Assembly: GCF_001874645.1 (NCBI RefSeq)
Contig: NZ_CP017886.1
Location: 1,550,001 to 1,614,000 of the forward strand
Reading direction: 5' to 3'
DNA length: 64,000 nucleotides
From: Pseudomonas frederiksbergensis
Lineage (GTDB): Bacteria; Pseudomonadota; Gammaproteobacteria; Pseudomonadales; Pseudomonadaceae
Shown: positions 20,688 through 29,564 of the stretch, in pieces
Numbering within the stretch: the stretch's first letter is position 1
Layout: the number at the start of each line of letters is the position of its first letter
The notes under the pieces: model-generated
What the model was told of the DNA's origin: nothing
Databases searched by the model: none
Seen by the model: the letters and a program-made list of their open reading frames with translations, nothing else
Made by a program: the position numbers and the translations under genes

Positions 20688-21335
20688 TTAGGGCGCCAGG
20701 CGCTCGCGACTCCAGCGGGCGCCTTGCAGGCGATAATTCAGACGATCATGCAAACGGCTCGCACGACCTTGCCAGAACTCGATGCGTTCTGGCAGCAAAC
20801 GATAGCCGCCCCAGTGTTCCGGACAATCCGGCTGGCTATCGCTAAAACGCTGTTCGGTGGCTTTGATCAATCCTTCCAACTCGGTACGATCGGCAATCAC
20901 CCGACTCTGCGGTGACGCCCAGGCCCCCAGGCGACTGCCCAGCGGCCGTACCTGGAAATAGGCATCGGATTCCTGCGGCGTGACCTTCACCACCCGCCCC
21001 TCGATACGCACCTGGCGCTCCAGGGTCGGCCAGAAGAAGGTCATGGCAGCAAACGGATTGGCCGCCAGCTGCTGACCCTTGGCACTGTCGTAGTTGGTGA
21101 AGAAGGTAAAGCCCTGATCATCAAGCCCCTTGAGCAACAGGATCCGGCAATGCGGGCGACCGTCCTGATCAACAGTGGCCACAGTCATGGCATTCGCCTC
21201 GACCGGAGGTTGTTCAGTATTCACCGCCTCGGCGAACCACTGATGGAACAGTGCGAATGGCTCGGCCGGGGCCTGAGCCTCGGTCAAACCATCACGAGTG
21301 TAATCACGACGCATATCAGCCAGAGTCCGGGGCAT
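20688..21335 (-). CDS. pdxH: Pyridoxamine 5'-phosphate oxidase
   Basis: An FMN enzyme of 215 residues that makes pyridoxal 5'-phosphate from pyridoxine or pyridoxamine phosphate. Family motifs: [21 protein letters not shown] (FMN and substrate region), [13 protein letters not shown], the [16 protein letters not shown] block, and the C-terminal [18 protein letters not shown] signature with the active-site arginine and histidine. Length and ends match the family exactly. It stands alone between two small or unrelated genes. Confidence 0.96.
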   Translation of the reverse strand: MPRTLADMRRDYTRDGLTEAQAPAEPFALFHQWFAEAVNTEQPPVEANAMTVATVDQDGRPHCRILLLKGLDDQGFTFFTNYDSAKGQQLAANPFAAMTFFWPTLERQVRIEGRVVKVTPQESDAYFQVRPLGSRLGAWASPQSRVIADRTELEGLIKATEQRFSDSQPDCPEHWGGYRLLPERIEFWQGRASRLHDRLNYRLQGARWSRERLAP

Positions 21336-21375
21336 GGCGTTTTCCTTGTACTTGATCAGTCAGTTCCTGGCCTGG

Positions 21376-22422
21376 TTACTGGCCGCTGGTGCTTTTTGCC
21401 GCCGTATCCGCTTTGTCTGCAGCTGGCTTCTTGGCCGGCTGTTTTTTGACCGGAGCTTTCTTCGCCGGAGCCTTTTTCGAGGCAGCGCCTTTCTTCTTCG
21501 AAGTCGCTTTTTTCTCGGCCACGGCTGGCGCTGCTGGCTTAGCGGTCTGCACTGCAAGCATTTCCACCGGTGGTGGGGTCGGCTGGCTGTACTTGTTCAG
21601 CAATGCCAGCATGGTGGTGCGCTGGGTCAGCATGATTTCCACGCGACGGTTCAAGGCGCGGCCCTGGGTGCTGTCATTGGCAGCGCGCGGCATGAGGGCA
21701 CCCATACCACGCAGCATCAGACGATCACGCTTCAAACCACTGAGACTGAAGATCGACGCAACGGAAGTCGCACGGTCCTTGCTCAACTGTTGAGCCTCGG
21801 AAGCGGTGCCCGTCGTGTCGCCGTGGCCGAGTACCAGGATGGAAGCCTGGGTGTCAGTCTCAACCAGCTTGGCGATCTTGGTGAACTGACCCAGGGACGA
21901 CGGCAGCAACATGGCTGGACGTTTCGCGTTGAAAGAGTCATCCACTGGCACTACGACCACCAGCACGCTCTCGCGACGTTCCACCTGCAAATGGCTGTCC
22001 TGGACCGCAGCCCGCAAGCGTGGCTCGTAGCTGTCCAGCCAAGCCTGGGTGATTTTCGGATCAGGCATTGGCACGTCTTTGATATCGGCCTTGGTTATGG
22101 CCTTTGGCTGGTCGCCGAACGGCCACCACCATTTGCTTTCGCTATCGGCTTTGGCCGCTGCAGCAGCTGCGGTGGTTGGAACGGCTGCCGGGGTGGCTGG
22201 CGCAGCAGCACTTGCGGTCGCTTTGGCCTTGGCGGCGGCAGCAGCTTCAGCCGCCTTGGCGTCCGGTTTCACGTCCGGTGCGGCAGGCGCTTTGTCCGCA
22301 ACCTTGTCCGAACCGGAACCGAATGACCACCAGTGCCCCCCGTCTGCATCATTTTGTGGAGTTTGCGCGCAACCGGTAATGCTGAGACACAGTGCCAAGG
22401 CTAGAGATTTGTTCGGTGACAT
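21376..22422 (-). CDS. OmpA-domain lipoprotein with long Lys/Ala-rich C-terminal tail
   Basis: A 348-residue lipoprotein: lipobox ITGC (Cys18), then a low-complexity Ala-rich linker, a central domain, and an OmpA-like peptidoglycan-binding domain (ILVLGHGDTTGTASEAQQLS...GRALNRRVEIML). After this domain a tail of about 60 residues is dominated by Lys, Ala and Pro (KKAPAKKAPVKKQPAKKPAA type), much like histone H1 or AlgP tails. The OmpA domain anchors it to peptidoglycan. The tail could bind polyanions such as LPS, teichoic-like polymers or DNA, which is inference. The start at 22422 gives a proper lipoprotein signal. Confidence 0.85.
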   Translation of the reverse strand: MSPNKSLALALCLSITGCAQTPQNDADGGHWWSFGSGSDKVADKAPAAPDVKPDAKAAEAAAAAKAKATASAAAPATPAAVPTTAAAAAAKADSESKWWWPFGDQPKAITKADIKDVPMPDPKITQAWLDSYEPRLRAAVQDSHLQVERRESVLVVVVPVDDSFNAKRPAMLLPSSLGQFTKIAKLVETDTQASILVLGHGDTTGTASEAQQLSKDRATSVASIFSLSGLKRDRLMLRGMGALMPRAANDSTQGRALNRRVEIMLTQRTTMLALLNKYSQPTPPPVEMLAVQTAKPAAPAVAEKKATSKKKGAASKKAPAKKAPVKKQPAKKPAADKADTAAKSTSGQ

Positions 22423-22564
22423 GGGGATATCCACAAAATGAGATAGAAAGCTGTGGGTCGCTACGACCCGTATAAACAGACGCTTTAAAACTATAGAAGC
22501 CACAGGATTCCGCCCTGTGACCATTGGGCAAGTTTTTTTCCAAAAAATGCCTTACAGCCACCCT

Positions 22565-23752
22565 TTACAGACAAGCGGCCAAAACCCGCACAAGCTGCTG
22601 CGCACGCGGGTCCATCAGCACATACGGCCCAAGGGTATTGGTCACAAAACCGAAGGCCACATCATGTTCCGGGTCAGCGAAACCGATGGAGCCACCAGCA
22701 CCCGGATGACCAAACGCTCGAGGGCCGAGGCCGAAAGTCGCGTTGGGTACATCCGGTTGATCGAGCATACAACCCAGACCGAAACGGGTCCGGGTCAGTA
22801 AAGTCTTGTCTTCGCCCAGGCTGTGCTCACGCGTCAGTTCCTGGAGCATCTCGCTTTCAAGCAGGCTGCCATCGAGCAGACCGCTGTAGAACCCGGCCAG
22901 GCTGCGAGCATTGCCGTGGCCATTCGCCGCCGGTTGTTGCATACGACGCCATTCGGGCTTGTTAGTACTGGTCATGATCGATGGCGGATTGGTGAAAGCG
23001 CGCGTGGTCATGGCCGTCGGCTCACGCATCGTCACTTGCAGCAAGCGCTGCGCCGCCGCATCGCCGACATTGCCCTTACCACGCGCGATGTGCGCCACGC
23101 GATGAAACTCTTCATCCTTCAGGCCGACATGAAAATCCAGACCCAGCGGTCGTGCAACACGCGCCACGATCGACTCGCCCGGACCACGGCCATCGGCGCG
23201 GCGCAGCAATTCCCCGACCAGCCAGCCATAAGTGATCGCCGCATAGCCATGGCCTTCACCGGGTGTCCACCAAGGGGCTTCGGCGGCTAGCGCGTCGACC
23301 ATGGTTTGCCAGTTATAGAGGGCTTCAGGCGGCAGCAACTCGCGCAATGCCGGCAGACCGGCCTGATGGCAGAGCAACTGGCGCAGTGTGACCGCGTCCT
23401 TGCCGGCCGCGGCGAACTCCGACCAGTACCGGGCGACCGGCGCATCGAGCTGTAACTTGCCTTCGGCGACCAGTTGCAGGGCAGTCACCGCGGTAAAGGT
23501 CTTGGTGCAGGAGAACAGGTTGGCAATGGTGTCGCTGTGCCAAGCCTCGCGACCGTCCTTGTCGGCGGTACCGGCCCAGAGGTCGACGACGGTTTCACCG
23601 CCGATTTGAATGCACAGTGCCGCGCCGCGTTCCTGGGGATCGTCGAAGAGAGCAGCGAAAGCCTCACGCACCGCTTCAAATTTAAGCTCGTAATGACCCT
23701 GAATCAGCACCCGTAATTCTCCGAAAAAACGTTTCGACACAATGGCCTGCAT
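22565..23752 (-). CDS. Serine hydrolase of the class C beta-lactamase/EstB esterase family
   Basis: A 395-residue hydrolase. The nucleophile motif SxxK is SCTK in ANLFSCTKTFTAVTALQLV. A Tyr in GHGYAAITYGWLVGELLR supplies the second catalytic motif, and the C-terminal GHPGAGGSIGFADP takes the place of the KTG motif. There is no signal peptide, so it is probably a cytoplasmic esterase rather than a beta-lactamase. The substrate is unknown. The ATG at 23752 begins the recognisable family sequence after a short N-terminal extension. Confidence 0.87.
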   Translation of the reverse strand: MQAIVSKRFFGELRVLIQGHYELKFEAVREAFAALFDDPQERGAALCIQIGGETVVDLWAGTADKDGREAWHSDTIANLFSCTKTFTAVTALQLVAEGKLQLDAPVARYWSEFAAAGKDAVTLRQLLCHQAGLPALRELLPPEALYNWQTMVDALAAEAPWWTPGEGHGYAAITYGWLVGELLRRADGRGPGESIVARVARPLGLDFHVGLKDEEFHRVAHIARGKGNVGDAAAQRLLQVTMREPTAMTTRAFTNPPSIMTSTNKPEWRRMQQPAANGHGNARSLAGFYSGLLDGSLLESEMLQELTREHSLGEDKTLLTRTRFGLGCMLDQPDVPNATFGLGPRAFGHPGAGGSIGFADPEHDVAFGFVTNTLGPYVLMDPRAQQLVRVLAACL

Positions 23753-23820
23753 TGTTCCAGCCCTTGAGGGATTTGGGAACAGGGGGCAGGTTCGGTGGTT
23801 GGCGTTATCGTTGATCGATC

Positions 23821-23862
23821 AAAAGATCGCAGCCTGCGGCAGCGCCTACAGAGGCTGCGGCT
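23821..23862. repeat. Partial REP
   Basis: One REP core (AAAAGATCGCAGCCTGCGGC, then CGCCTACAGAGGCTGCGG) immediately follows the stop codon of the glycosidase gene. The second half is degenerate. Confidence 0.7.
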
Positions 23863-26247
23863 TTAATGACCATTGCCGGAATGCCCACCCGCATGGCCTT
23901 CGCCCTGCCCTGCACCTTTGCTGTCGTGGCCTTTTTTCCCGCCAGCGTCGTCATGACTGGCACTGTCGGCTTTATCGGCCGCAGCCTTGGCCTTCTCGGC
24001 TTCTTTGCCGAGCTGATCGACGGCCTGCAAGTTGGCCTTGCGCACACTCTCGACAAAGCTTTGAAACGGCAGGTCAGTGATCCCGACCAGACCGAAATGG
24101 CCGTTTTCACCGTCCAGCAGACGGCCGGTCACCGGTTGATCGAGGTACTGGAACCAATGCACGCCGACAATCGACGGCTCACTCACCGCTTGCTTGACAA
24201 AATTGGCGTAGGCCGGCCCTCGGTCCTCTTCCTTCGCCAGCTCCGTCACACCGCCCCAAAACGGACCACGATCACGCGAGCCGAAGTTGAATTCGGTGAT
24301 CAGCACCGGTTTGTCCAACGCCTGTAGCTTGGCGAAGTCATAACCGTCCTGTGGTTTAAGTGTGTACATGTTGAAGCTCAGGACGTCGCAATACTGCGCG
24401 CAGGACTCGACAGCCTCAGGTGTGCTGATGGCAAACCGACCACCCAGCAGCAGGTGGTTGGGAGCGTGCCATTTCAGCGAGTCGGCAATGGTCTTGAAAT
24501 AGGTGTCGGCGAAGACTTTCTGGAAAAATTTGAAGTCGGCTTCGATTTCCGGGTGTTCCGGACTCGGCAGCGGCGGCACGAAACCCGGGTCTTCCATCAA
24601 TTCCCAGGCCGGCAGGTCGATGCCCCAGGCTTTCGACAGGCCCGCCTGGTTACGGTACTTGTCGCGCAGTTGCTTGAGAAACGCCCGTTTGGCCGGCACA
24701 TCGGTGGTCATTTTCAAGGTGCCGTACGCCAAGGCGTAACGGGCTTTCGGGTCATCGCCGGGACCGGCCCAGGCCAGTTCGTTATCGGCGAAGTAACCGA
24801 TCAGCCATGGATCATCACGGTGATCGCGTGCAGCAATGGCCACGGCACGCTCGGTGGCCATGGCGAAACGCGGGTCGAACGGATCCGGCATGCCGCCCCA
24901 CCAATCAGTGCCGGTGCTGATGCTGGCGTAATCGCCGACGATGGACAACGGCAAGGTGTACGGCACACGGTCATTCAGGCCCAGTGCCGGAGCGCTCCAG
25001 TCGCCGACAGTGTTGAATCCCCAGGCTTGCAGACGGTCGAGGGTATGACGGGTCCAGCGCTTTTCGTCGAAAGCATGCGCATTGCACGGTGCGGCGGCGT
25101 CTGCCTTGGCTTCATCAGCCCTGGTTTCACTCACGACCGCACACGGCTGGCCATAAGTGCGCTGCAGGTTGGCACCGTAGAAGTCATACCAGCGACCGGC
25201 ATTGAACCCACGCCCCTGATCGGCGCCATTACCGCTGCGGTTGTCACCGTCACCGTAATGGCTGGCCAATGGCTCGTCGTTAGCGGGCAACGACTCGAAC
25301 ATGGCTTCCCGCCCGCCGACGTAGGTCTGGCTGGTATCGGCGGTGACCGTATTGACCCCCAGGGAATAGAACGGGTGACCTTGCGGTGTCACCAGATACC
25401 AGCGGCCATCACGTTTTTCAGTACGAAAGAAGCCGCTGGCCTTGAACGCCGGGCCTTTGTTCCAGCCACCGAACGTGTCCAGGGAGGAGAGCTCGCGCTC
25501 GGCCAGCCAGGTTTTCAGTTGCTGTTGTTCTTTATTCGCCGCGGCTTTGAGCTGCTCGTCGCTGGCGACTTTTTCCGGCCATTTCGCTCGTGTGGACTGA
25601 CCATAAGCGTCCACTAACGAGCCGTAGGCGGCTTTGACCACCGCCTCACCGTCCTGCACACCAAAGCGCTCAAGCATGATGCTCTGGGCGACTTTTGGCT
25701 GATCCATCGACAGCGTCACCGACACCACCTGGCTGCGATCCAGTTCACCCGCGCTGCTGGCCAGCAATACGCGCTGGCCTTCGACAGTGATCGGCATCGG
25801 CGGCCCGGCTTTCATGCCCTGGCTCAGTGGCGAACTCGGTGTCAGCGGTACCAGTAAGGTTTGCGCAGGCCCGGCCGGCAGATCGATGCGGCTGACCAGG
25901 GTCTTGCCGTCGTTACTCTGGATTTTCACGTAGAGCGTCATGGCCCAGTTCATCGCGCTCTGGATACGCAGGCTCATGACGCCAGACTGCGACCAGTCCC
26001 AGGCGCCAGTTTGCGGAGTCAGGCGCAGATTCGGTTGAGCCGCCGGGTTGAAGGTCACCCGGCGCAGCACTTCACCTTCGGCCGTTTGCTCCGCATTGGA
26101 CTGCGGCAGGCTGGCGTCCTGAGTCGCCACCTGGACCACATCGGCGGGCCGGACAAAGTTGAACAGCGTCTGTTGTCCGGCCGGAGCCGCCAGCAGTGGC
26201 GCAGCGAACATCAGTGCAAAAACAGCGGGTAACGAACGGCGAATCAT
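23863..26247 (-). CDS. Exported agarase-like glycoside hydrolase (GH-A clan)
   Basis: A 794-residue secreted protein. A Sec signal (LPAVFALMFAAPLLAAPAG) is followed by a carbohydrate-binding-like beta region (about 25-220). A TIM-barrel with the beta-agarase (GH42/GH50-like) pattern comes next: GWNKGPAFKASGFFRTEK, YLVTPQGHPFYSLGVNTV, the probable acid/base Glu in YFADNELAW and the probable nucleophile in LITEFNFGSRD. The last 50 residues are unusual: an Ala/Lys coiled stretch, then a Gly/His/Lys-rich end (GAGQGEGHAGGHSGNGH). The true substrate may be a different galactan or an exopolysaccharide. The start at 26247 gives the signal peptide; 118 upstream codons in frame look non-coding. Confidence 0.82.
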   Translation of the reverse strand: MIRRSLPAVFALMFAAPLLAAPAGQQTLFNFVRPADVVQVATQDASLPQSNAEQTAEGEVLRRVTFNPAAQPNLRLTPQTGAWDWSQSGVMSLRIQSAMNWAMTLYVKIQSNDGKTLVSRIDLPAGPAQTLLVPLTPSSPLSQGMKAGPPMPITVEGQRVLLASSAGELDRSQVVSVTLSMDQPKVAQSIMLERFGVQDGEAVVKAAYGSLVDAYGQSTRAKWPEKVASDEQLKAAANKEQQQLKTWLAERELSSLDTFGGWNKGPAFKASGFFRTEKRDGRWYLVTPQGHPFYSLGVNTVTADTSQTYVGGREAMFESLPANDEPLASHYGDGDNRSGNGADQGRGFNAGRWYDFYGANLQRTYGQPCAVVSETRADEAKADAAAPCNAHAFDEKRWTRHTLDRLQAWGFNTVGDWSAPALGLNDRVPYTLPLSIVGDYASISTGTDWWGGMPDPFDPRFAMATERAVAIAARDHRDDPWLIGYFADNELAWAGPGDDPKARYALAYGTLKMTTDVPAKRAFLKQLRDKYRNQAGLSKAWGIDLPAWELMEDPGFVPPLPSPEHPEIEADFKFFQKVFADTYFKTIADSLKWHAPNHLLLGGRFAISTPEAVESCAQYCDVLSFNMYTLKPQDGYDFAKLQALDKPVLITEFNFGSRDRGPFWGGVTELAKEEDRGPAYANFVKQAVSEPSIVGVHWFQYLDQPVTGRLLDGENGHFGLVGITDLPFQSFVESVRKANLQAVDQLGKEAEKAKAAADKADSASHDDAGGKKGHDSKGAGQGEGHAGGHSGNGH

Positions 26248-26341
26248 ATGAACCAGGTTCTCCCTAACGACCAGTGAACGGCCTGCGTGGAATCGATGAC
26301 GGGGGATAGACAACGAAGTGGGCGATTTCGCCCACCGTGTC

Positions 26342-28486
26342 TTAAGATATTTCGCGGCGAAACGGCGGTAGCGCGTTGAGGATCGCTTTGCCGTAGCGCT
26401 GCGTGACCAGACGCCGGTCAAGCAAGGTGATGGTGCCGCGGTCTTCTTCGGTGCGCAGCAGACGCCCGCAAGCCTGAACCAGCTTGAGCGAGGCGTCGGG
26501 CACCGAGATTTCCATGAACGGATTACCCCCTCGGGCTTCGATCCATTCGGCCAGTGCGGCTTCGACCGGATCGTCCGGGACCGAGAACGGGATCTTGGCA
26601 ATCACCACGTGCTCGCAGTAAGCGCCCGGCAAGTCGACGCCCTCGGCGAAACTCGCCAGGCCGAACAGCACACTGGAATCGCCGCCATCGACCCGCGCCT
26701 TGTGCTTGTTCAGGGTTTCCTGCTTCGACAGGTTGCCTTGAATGAACACTTGCTTGCGCCAGTCGCGGTCCAGGCCGTCGAACACGTCCTGCATCTGTTT
26801 GCGCGAAGAGAACAGCACCAGCGTGCCGCGCGAGCCTTCGACCAGCTCCGGCAGATCACGAATGATCGCTGCGGTGTGGGCTGCCGCGTCCCGCGGGTCG
26901 GCGCGCAGGTCCGGCACCCGCAGCACGCCTGCGTCGGCATGATGGAACGGGCTCGGCACCACCGCCGTCACGGCTTTTTTCGGCAGACCGGCGCGCATGC
27001 GGAAACGATCGAAGGTGCCGAGTGCGGTCAAGGTGGCCGAGGTCACCAGCGCACCGTAAGCCACATTCCACAGGTTACGTCGGAGCATTTCCGCCGCCAG
27101 GATCGGGCTGGCGTTGACCTCGATGTCGAACAGCGAACCACTTTCGGCCAAGGTCAGCCAGCGCGCCATCGGCGGGTTGTCTTCCGGGTCTTCGGCGGTG
27201 AATGCCGTCCACAGCTCCCAGTTGCCCTGAGAACGGGACAGCAAACTGCCGAACAGCGGATACCATTCTTCGGCCTGATTGCTGGCGATGCCAATGTTGA
27301 CCTCGCCATCCATGCCTTCCTTGAGCAGTTCGGTGAGCCGGGTAAATACGTCGGTCAGGCGTGAAAAGCCTTTCTTCAGTTCGATGCCCATCTCGCGCAT
27401 ATGTTCGGGAATCACCCCGCCGACGAAACGATGACGCGGCCGTTCGCGGCCCTCGACGTCTTCGCCGGGTTTGAAATCGGCGACCTGTTCGCAGGCGGTG
27501 AACATGAACTGCTGTTGGGTCTTGATTTCGCGGGCCAGCTCCGGCACTTGCTCGATCAACTTGCCCAGATCGCCCGGCAACGGGTGCTGGGCCAGCAATT
27601 TAGTGAGGTTCTTGGCGGTCGCTTCCAGCCAGTCGGCGGTGGAGCGCAGACGCGTGTAATGGGCGAAGTGGCCGATCGCCTTGTCTGGCAAGTGGTGACC
27701 TTCGTCGAACACGTAAATCGTATCGCGCGGGTCGGGCAGGACGGCGCCGCCGCCCAATGCCAGGTCGGCCAGGACCATGTCGTGGTTGGTGACAATCACG
27801 TCAACCTTGCCCATGCCTTCGCGGGCCTTGTAGAAGGCGCACTGACCGAAGTTGGGGCAATGCCGGTTGGTGCACTGGCTGTGATCGGTGGTCAGACGTG
27901 CCCAGTCCGCATCTTCAAGGGCCGTGGACCAACTGTCGCGATCGCCGTCCCACTTATTGCCGGCAAGCTTTTCGATCATGCTGGTAAACAGCTTCTGACT
28001 GGCCTCATCGACTTCGATCTTGAAGCCTTCTTCTTCGAACAGCTGTGCGGTAGCGGTTTGTGCGTGGCCTTCCTGCAACAACATGTCGAGCTTGGACAGG
28101 CACATGTAGCGGCCACGGCCCTTGGCCAGCGCAAAACTGAAGTTCAGCCCGCTGTTGCGCATCAGGTCCGGCAGGTCCTTGTAGACAATCTGTTCTTGCA
28201 GGGCGACGGTCGCAGTGGCGATCACCAGGCGTTTACCGGCGGCCTTCGCGGTCGGAATCGCTGCCAGGCTGTAGGCCACGGTTTTACCGGTACCGGTGCC
28301 GGCTTCCACCGCGACAATCGCGGGGTCGCCACTGCGCCGGCCTTCGTCGTCGGTGTCGATGTCACCGAGGACCTTGGCAATTTCGGCGATCATCAGGCGC
28401 TGGCCGTAACGCGGCTTGAGGCTCTTGGCTTCGAGAAAACGCGAGTAGGCGCCCTGGATCGTGGTTTTGAGTTCAGTGCTGATCAT
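26342..28486 (-). CDS. dinG: ATP-dependent DNA helicase DinG
   Basis: An XPD-like superfamily 2 helicase of 714 residues (E. coli DinG has 716). Walker A is EAGTGTGKT. The four iron-sulfur cysteines are in YMCLSKL and CTNRHCPNFGQC. The DEAH-type box is VFDEGHHLPD, and the last helicase motif is VQACGRLLRTEEDRGTI. DinG unwinds R-loops, G-quadruplexes and replication-transcription conflicts. It is divergent from the CopD-like gene across 99 bases. Confidence 0.95.
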   Translation of the reverse strand: MISTELKTTIQGAYSRFLEAKSLKPRYGQRLMIAEIAKVLGDIDTDDEGRRSGDPAIVAVEAGTGTGKTVAYSLAAIPTAKAAGKRLVIATATVALQEQIVYKDLPDLMRNSGLNFSFALAKGRGRYMCLSKLDMLLQEGHAQTATAQLFEEEGFKIEVDEASQKLFTSMIEKLAGNKWDGDRDSWSTALEDADWARLTTDHSQCTNRHCPNFGQCAFYKAREGMGKVDVIVTNHDMVLADLALGGGAVLPDPRDTIYVFDEGHHLPDKAIGHFAHYTRLRSTADWLEATAKNLTKLLAQHPLPGDLGKLIEQVPELAREIKTQQQFMFTACEQVADFKPGEDVEGRERPRHRFVGGVIPEHMREMGIELKKGFSRLTDVFTRLTELLKEGMDGEVNIGIASNQAEEWYPLFGSLLSRSQGNWELWTAFTAEDPEDNPPMARWLTLAESGSLFDIEVNASPILAAEMLRRNLWNVAYGALVTSATLTALGTFDRFRMRAGLPKKAVTAVVPSPFHHADAGVLRVPDLRADPRDAAAHTAAIIRDLPELVEGSRGTLVLFSSRKQMQDVFDGLDRDWRKQVFIQGNLSKQETLNKHKARVDGGDSSVLFGLASFAEGVDLPGAYCEHVVIAKIPFSVPDDPVEAALAEWIEARGGNPFMEISVPDASLKLVQACGRLLRTEEDRGTITLLDRRLVTQRYGKAILNALPPFRREIS

Positions 28487-28585
28487 GGATTGTCGGGCGC
28501 AAAAAACGCTGGATAAATTTTCAGTGGTTCGGATCGGCCGCTATCATACCCCGCTAATTAATCCCGCGCAGAACGGAGTACCTCA

Positions 28586-29050
28586 ATGACACCTTTCGCA
28601 CTCATATATACCCTGCATGTACTGGCGGCCCTGATCTGGGTCGGCGGGATGTTTTTCGCCTGGATGGTCCTGCGCCCCGCCGCCATGAAGGCACTTGAAG
28701 GGCCTGCGCGGCTGAAGCTCTGGGTAGAAGTGTTTCAGCGTTTTTTTGTCTGGGTGTGGGTCGCCGTGGTGATCTTGCCGATCAGTGGCGTCGGGCTGAT
28801 TCATCTGCGCTTCAGCGGCTTTGAAACCGCACCGCGTTACGTGCAGATCATGATGGGGTTGTATCTGGTGATGACCGCGCTGTTTATCCGCATTCAGGCG
28901 CTGAATCTACCGGAGTTGCGTAAAGCGGTGCTGGCCGAGGATTGGCCGACGGGGGCGGCGACTTTGGGCAAGATTCGGCGTCTGGTGGGGATCAATTTGT
29001 TACTGGGATTGTTGCTGGTGGCGGTGGCTTCGGCTCGGCCGATGCTCTGA
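28586..29050 (+). CDS. CopD-like integral membrane protein
   Basis: A 154-residue inner-membrane protein with four transmembrane segments, beginning ALIYTLHVLAALIWVGGMFF and including FVWVWVAVVILPISGVGLI. The histidine and tryptophan in the first segment (LHVLAALIWVGGMF) are shared with CopD-family and related heme/copper membrane proteins. A role in copper uptake is not proven for these short members. The GGAG ribosome binding site and the ATG at 28586 are clear. It marks the left edge of the bacteriocin block. Confidence 0.82.
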   Translation: MTPFALIYTLHVLAALIWVGGMFFAWMVLRPAAMKALEGPARLKLWVEVFQRFFVWVWVAVVILPISGVGLIHLRFSGFETAPRYVQIMMGLYLVMTALFIRIQALNLPELRKAVLAEDWPTGAATLGKIRRLVGINLLLGLLLVAVASARPML

Positions 29051-29056
29051 TTCCCC

Positions 29057-29098
29057 TTCCCACGGCCCTGCGCCACTAGCGTCCGGGGAAAACTGAAG
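29057..29098 (+). repeat. Direct repeat, left copy, bracketing the bacteriocin block
   Basis: TTCCCACG, then CGC, CACTAG, CCGGG and AAAACTGAAG occur here and, in the same order and orientation, at 31890-31931. I count roughly 34 of 42 positions alike by eye. Confidence 0.65.
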
Positions 29099-29162
29099 GC
29101 GCTTTCCTGCTTGAACAATGCGCGACATGGCTATGAGGTGCTGCGAGAGGTTTGTACGCGAA

Positions 29163-29198
29163 AAAAAACCCAGTGAATTGACGATCGCTGGGGTTTTC
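29163..29198. terminator. Bidirectional terminator between copD-like and immunity genes
   Basis: The hairpin AAAACCCAG...CTGGGGTTTT has A and T runs on either side and lies between convergent genes. Confidence 0.75.
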
Positions 29199-29306
29199 CT
29201 TTGGGCGGATCGGGCCGGCGTTGCCGGGTATCGGCGCGAAAGCTTCAGTGTCTGGCATTGGGTGTGCTTGGTGCCTATTGCCATTCGGGCAGGTCGAGGT
29301 ATGGCC

Positions 29307-29564
29307 TCAAGCGTCTTTAAAACCCGGCAAACCATTGGCTGCACGCCAAGCCTTGACCGTTTGGGTGATGCCCTCCGCGGAATCATCCGCGCCGTCCTCC
29401 GGGTAAAAGATCAAATCAGAGCCTGCCGGGTGCTCACATATGGTGTTGAAATGATGCACAAGCTTGTTCTCTTCCTCTTCACTTGTATCGTTCCCAATGA
29501 TGCGCTGAAGCAGCCCGACGAACTCTTCTTCTGTGTAATCTGAAACACTATTTTTCAAAGTCAT
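29307..29564 (-). CDS. Immunity protein for a colicin E-type DNase pyocin
   Basis: An 85-residue acidic protein clearly of the colicin E2/E7/E8/E9 immunity family: [17 protein letters not shown] at the start, [15 protein letters not shown] in the helix III specificity region, and [17 protein letters not shown] at the end. It binds and blocks the HNH DNase domain of the pyocin encoded just upstream. One family tyrosine of the DLIYYP motif is Phe here. Its ATG overlaps the pyocin TGA, so translation is coupled and the toxin is always made together with its antidote. Confidence 0.94.
   Translation of the reverse strand: MTLKNSVSDYTEEEFVGLLQRIIGNDTSEEEENKLVHHFNTICEHPAGSDLIFYPEDGADDSAEGITQTVKAWRAANGLPGFKDA

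Noticed and set aside
21334..22326. Plus-strand frame of 330 codons
   Set aside because: It is the antisense shadow of the OmpA-domain lipoprotein, with low-complexity residues caused by the Lys/Ala codons.
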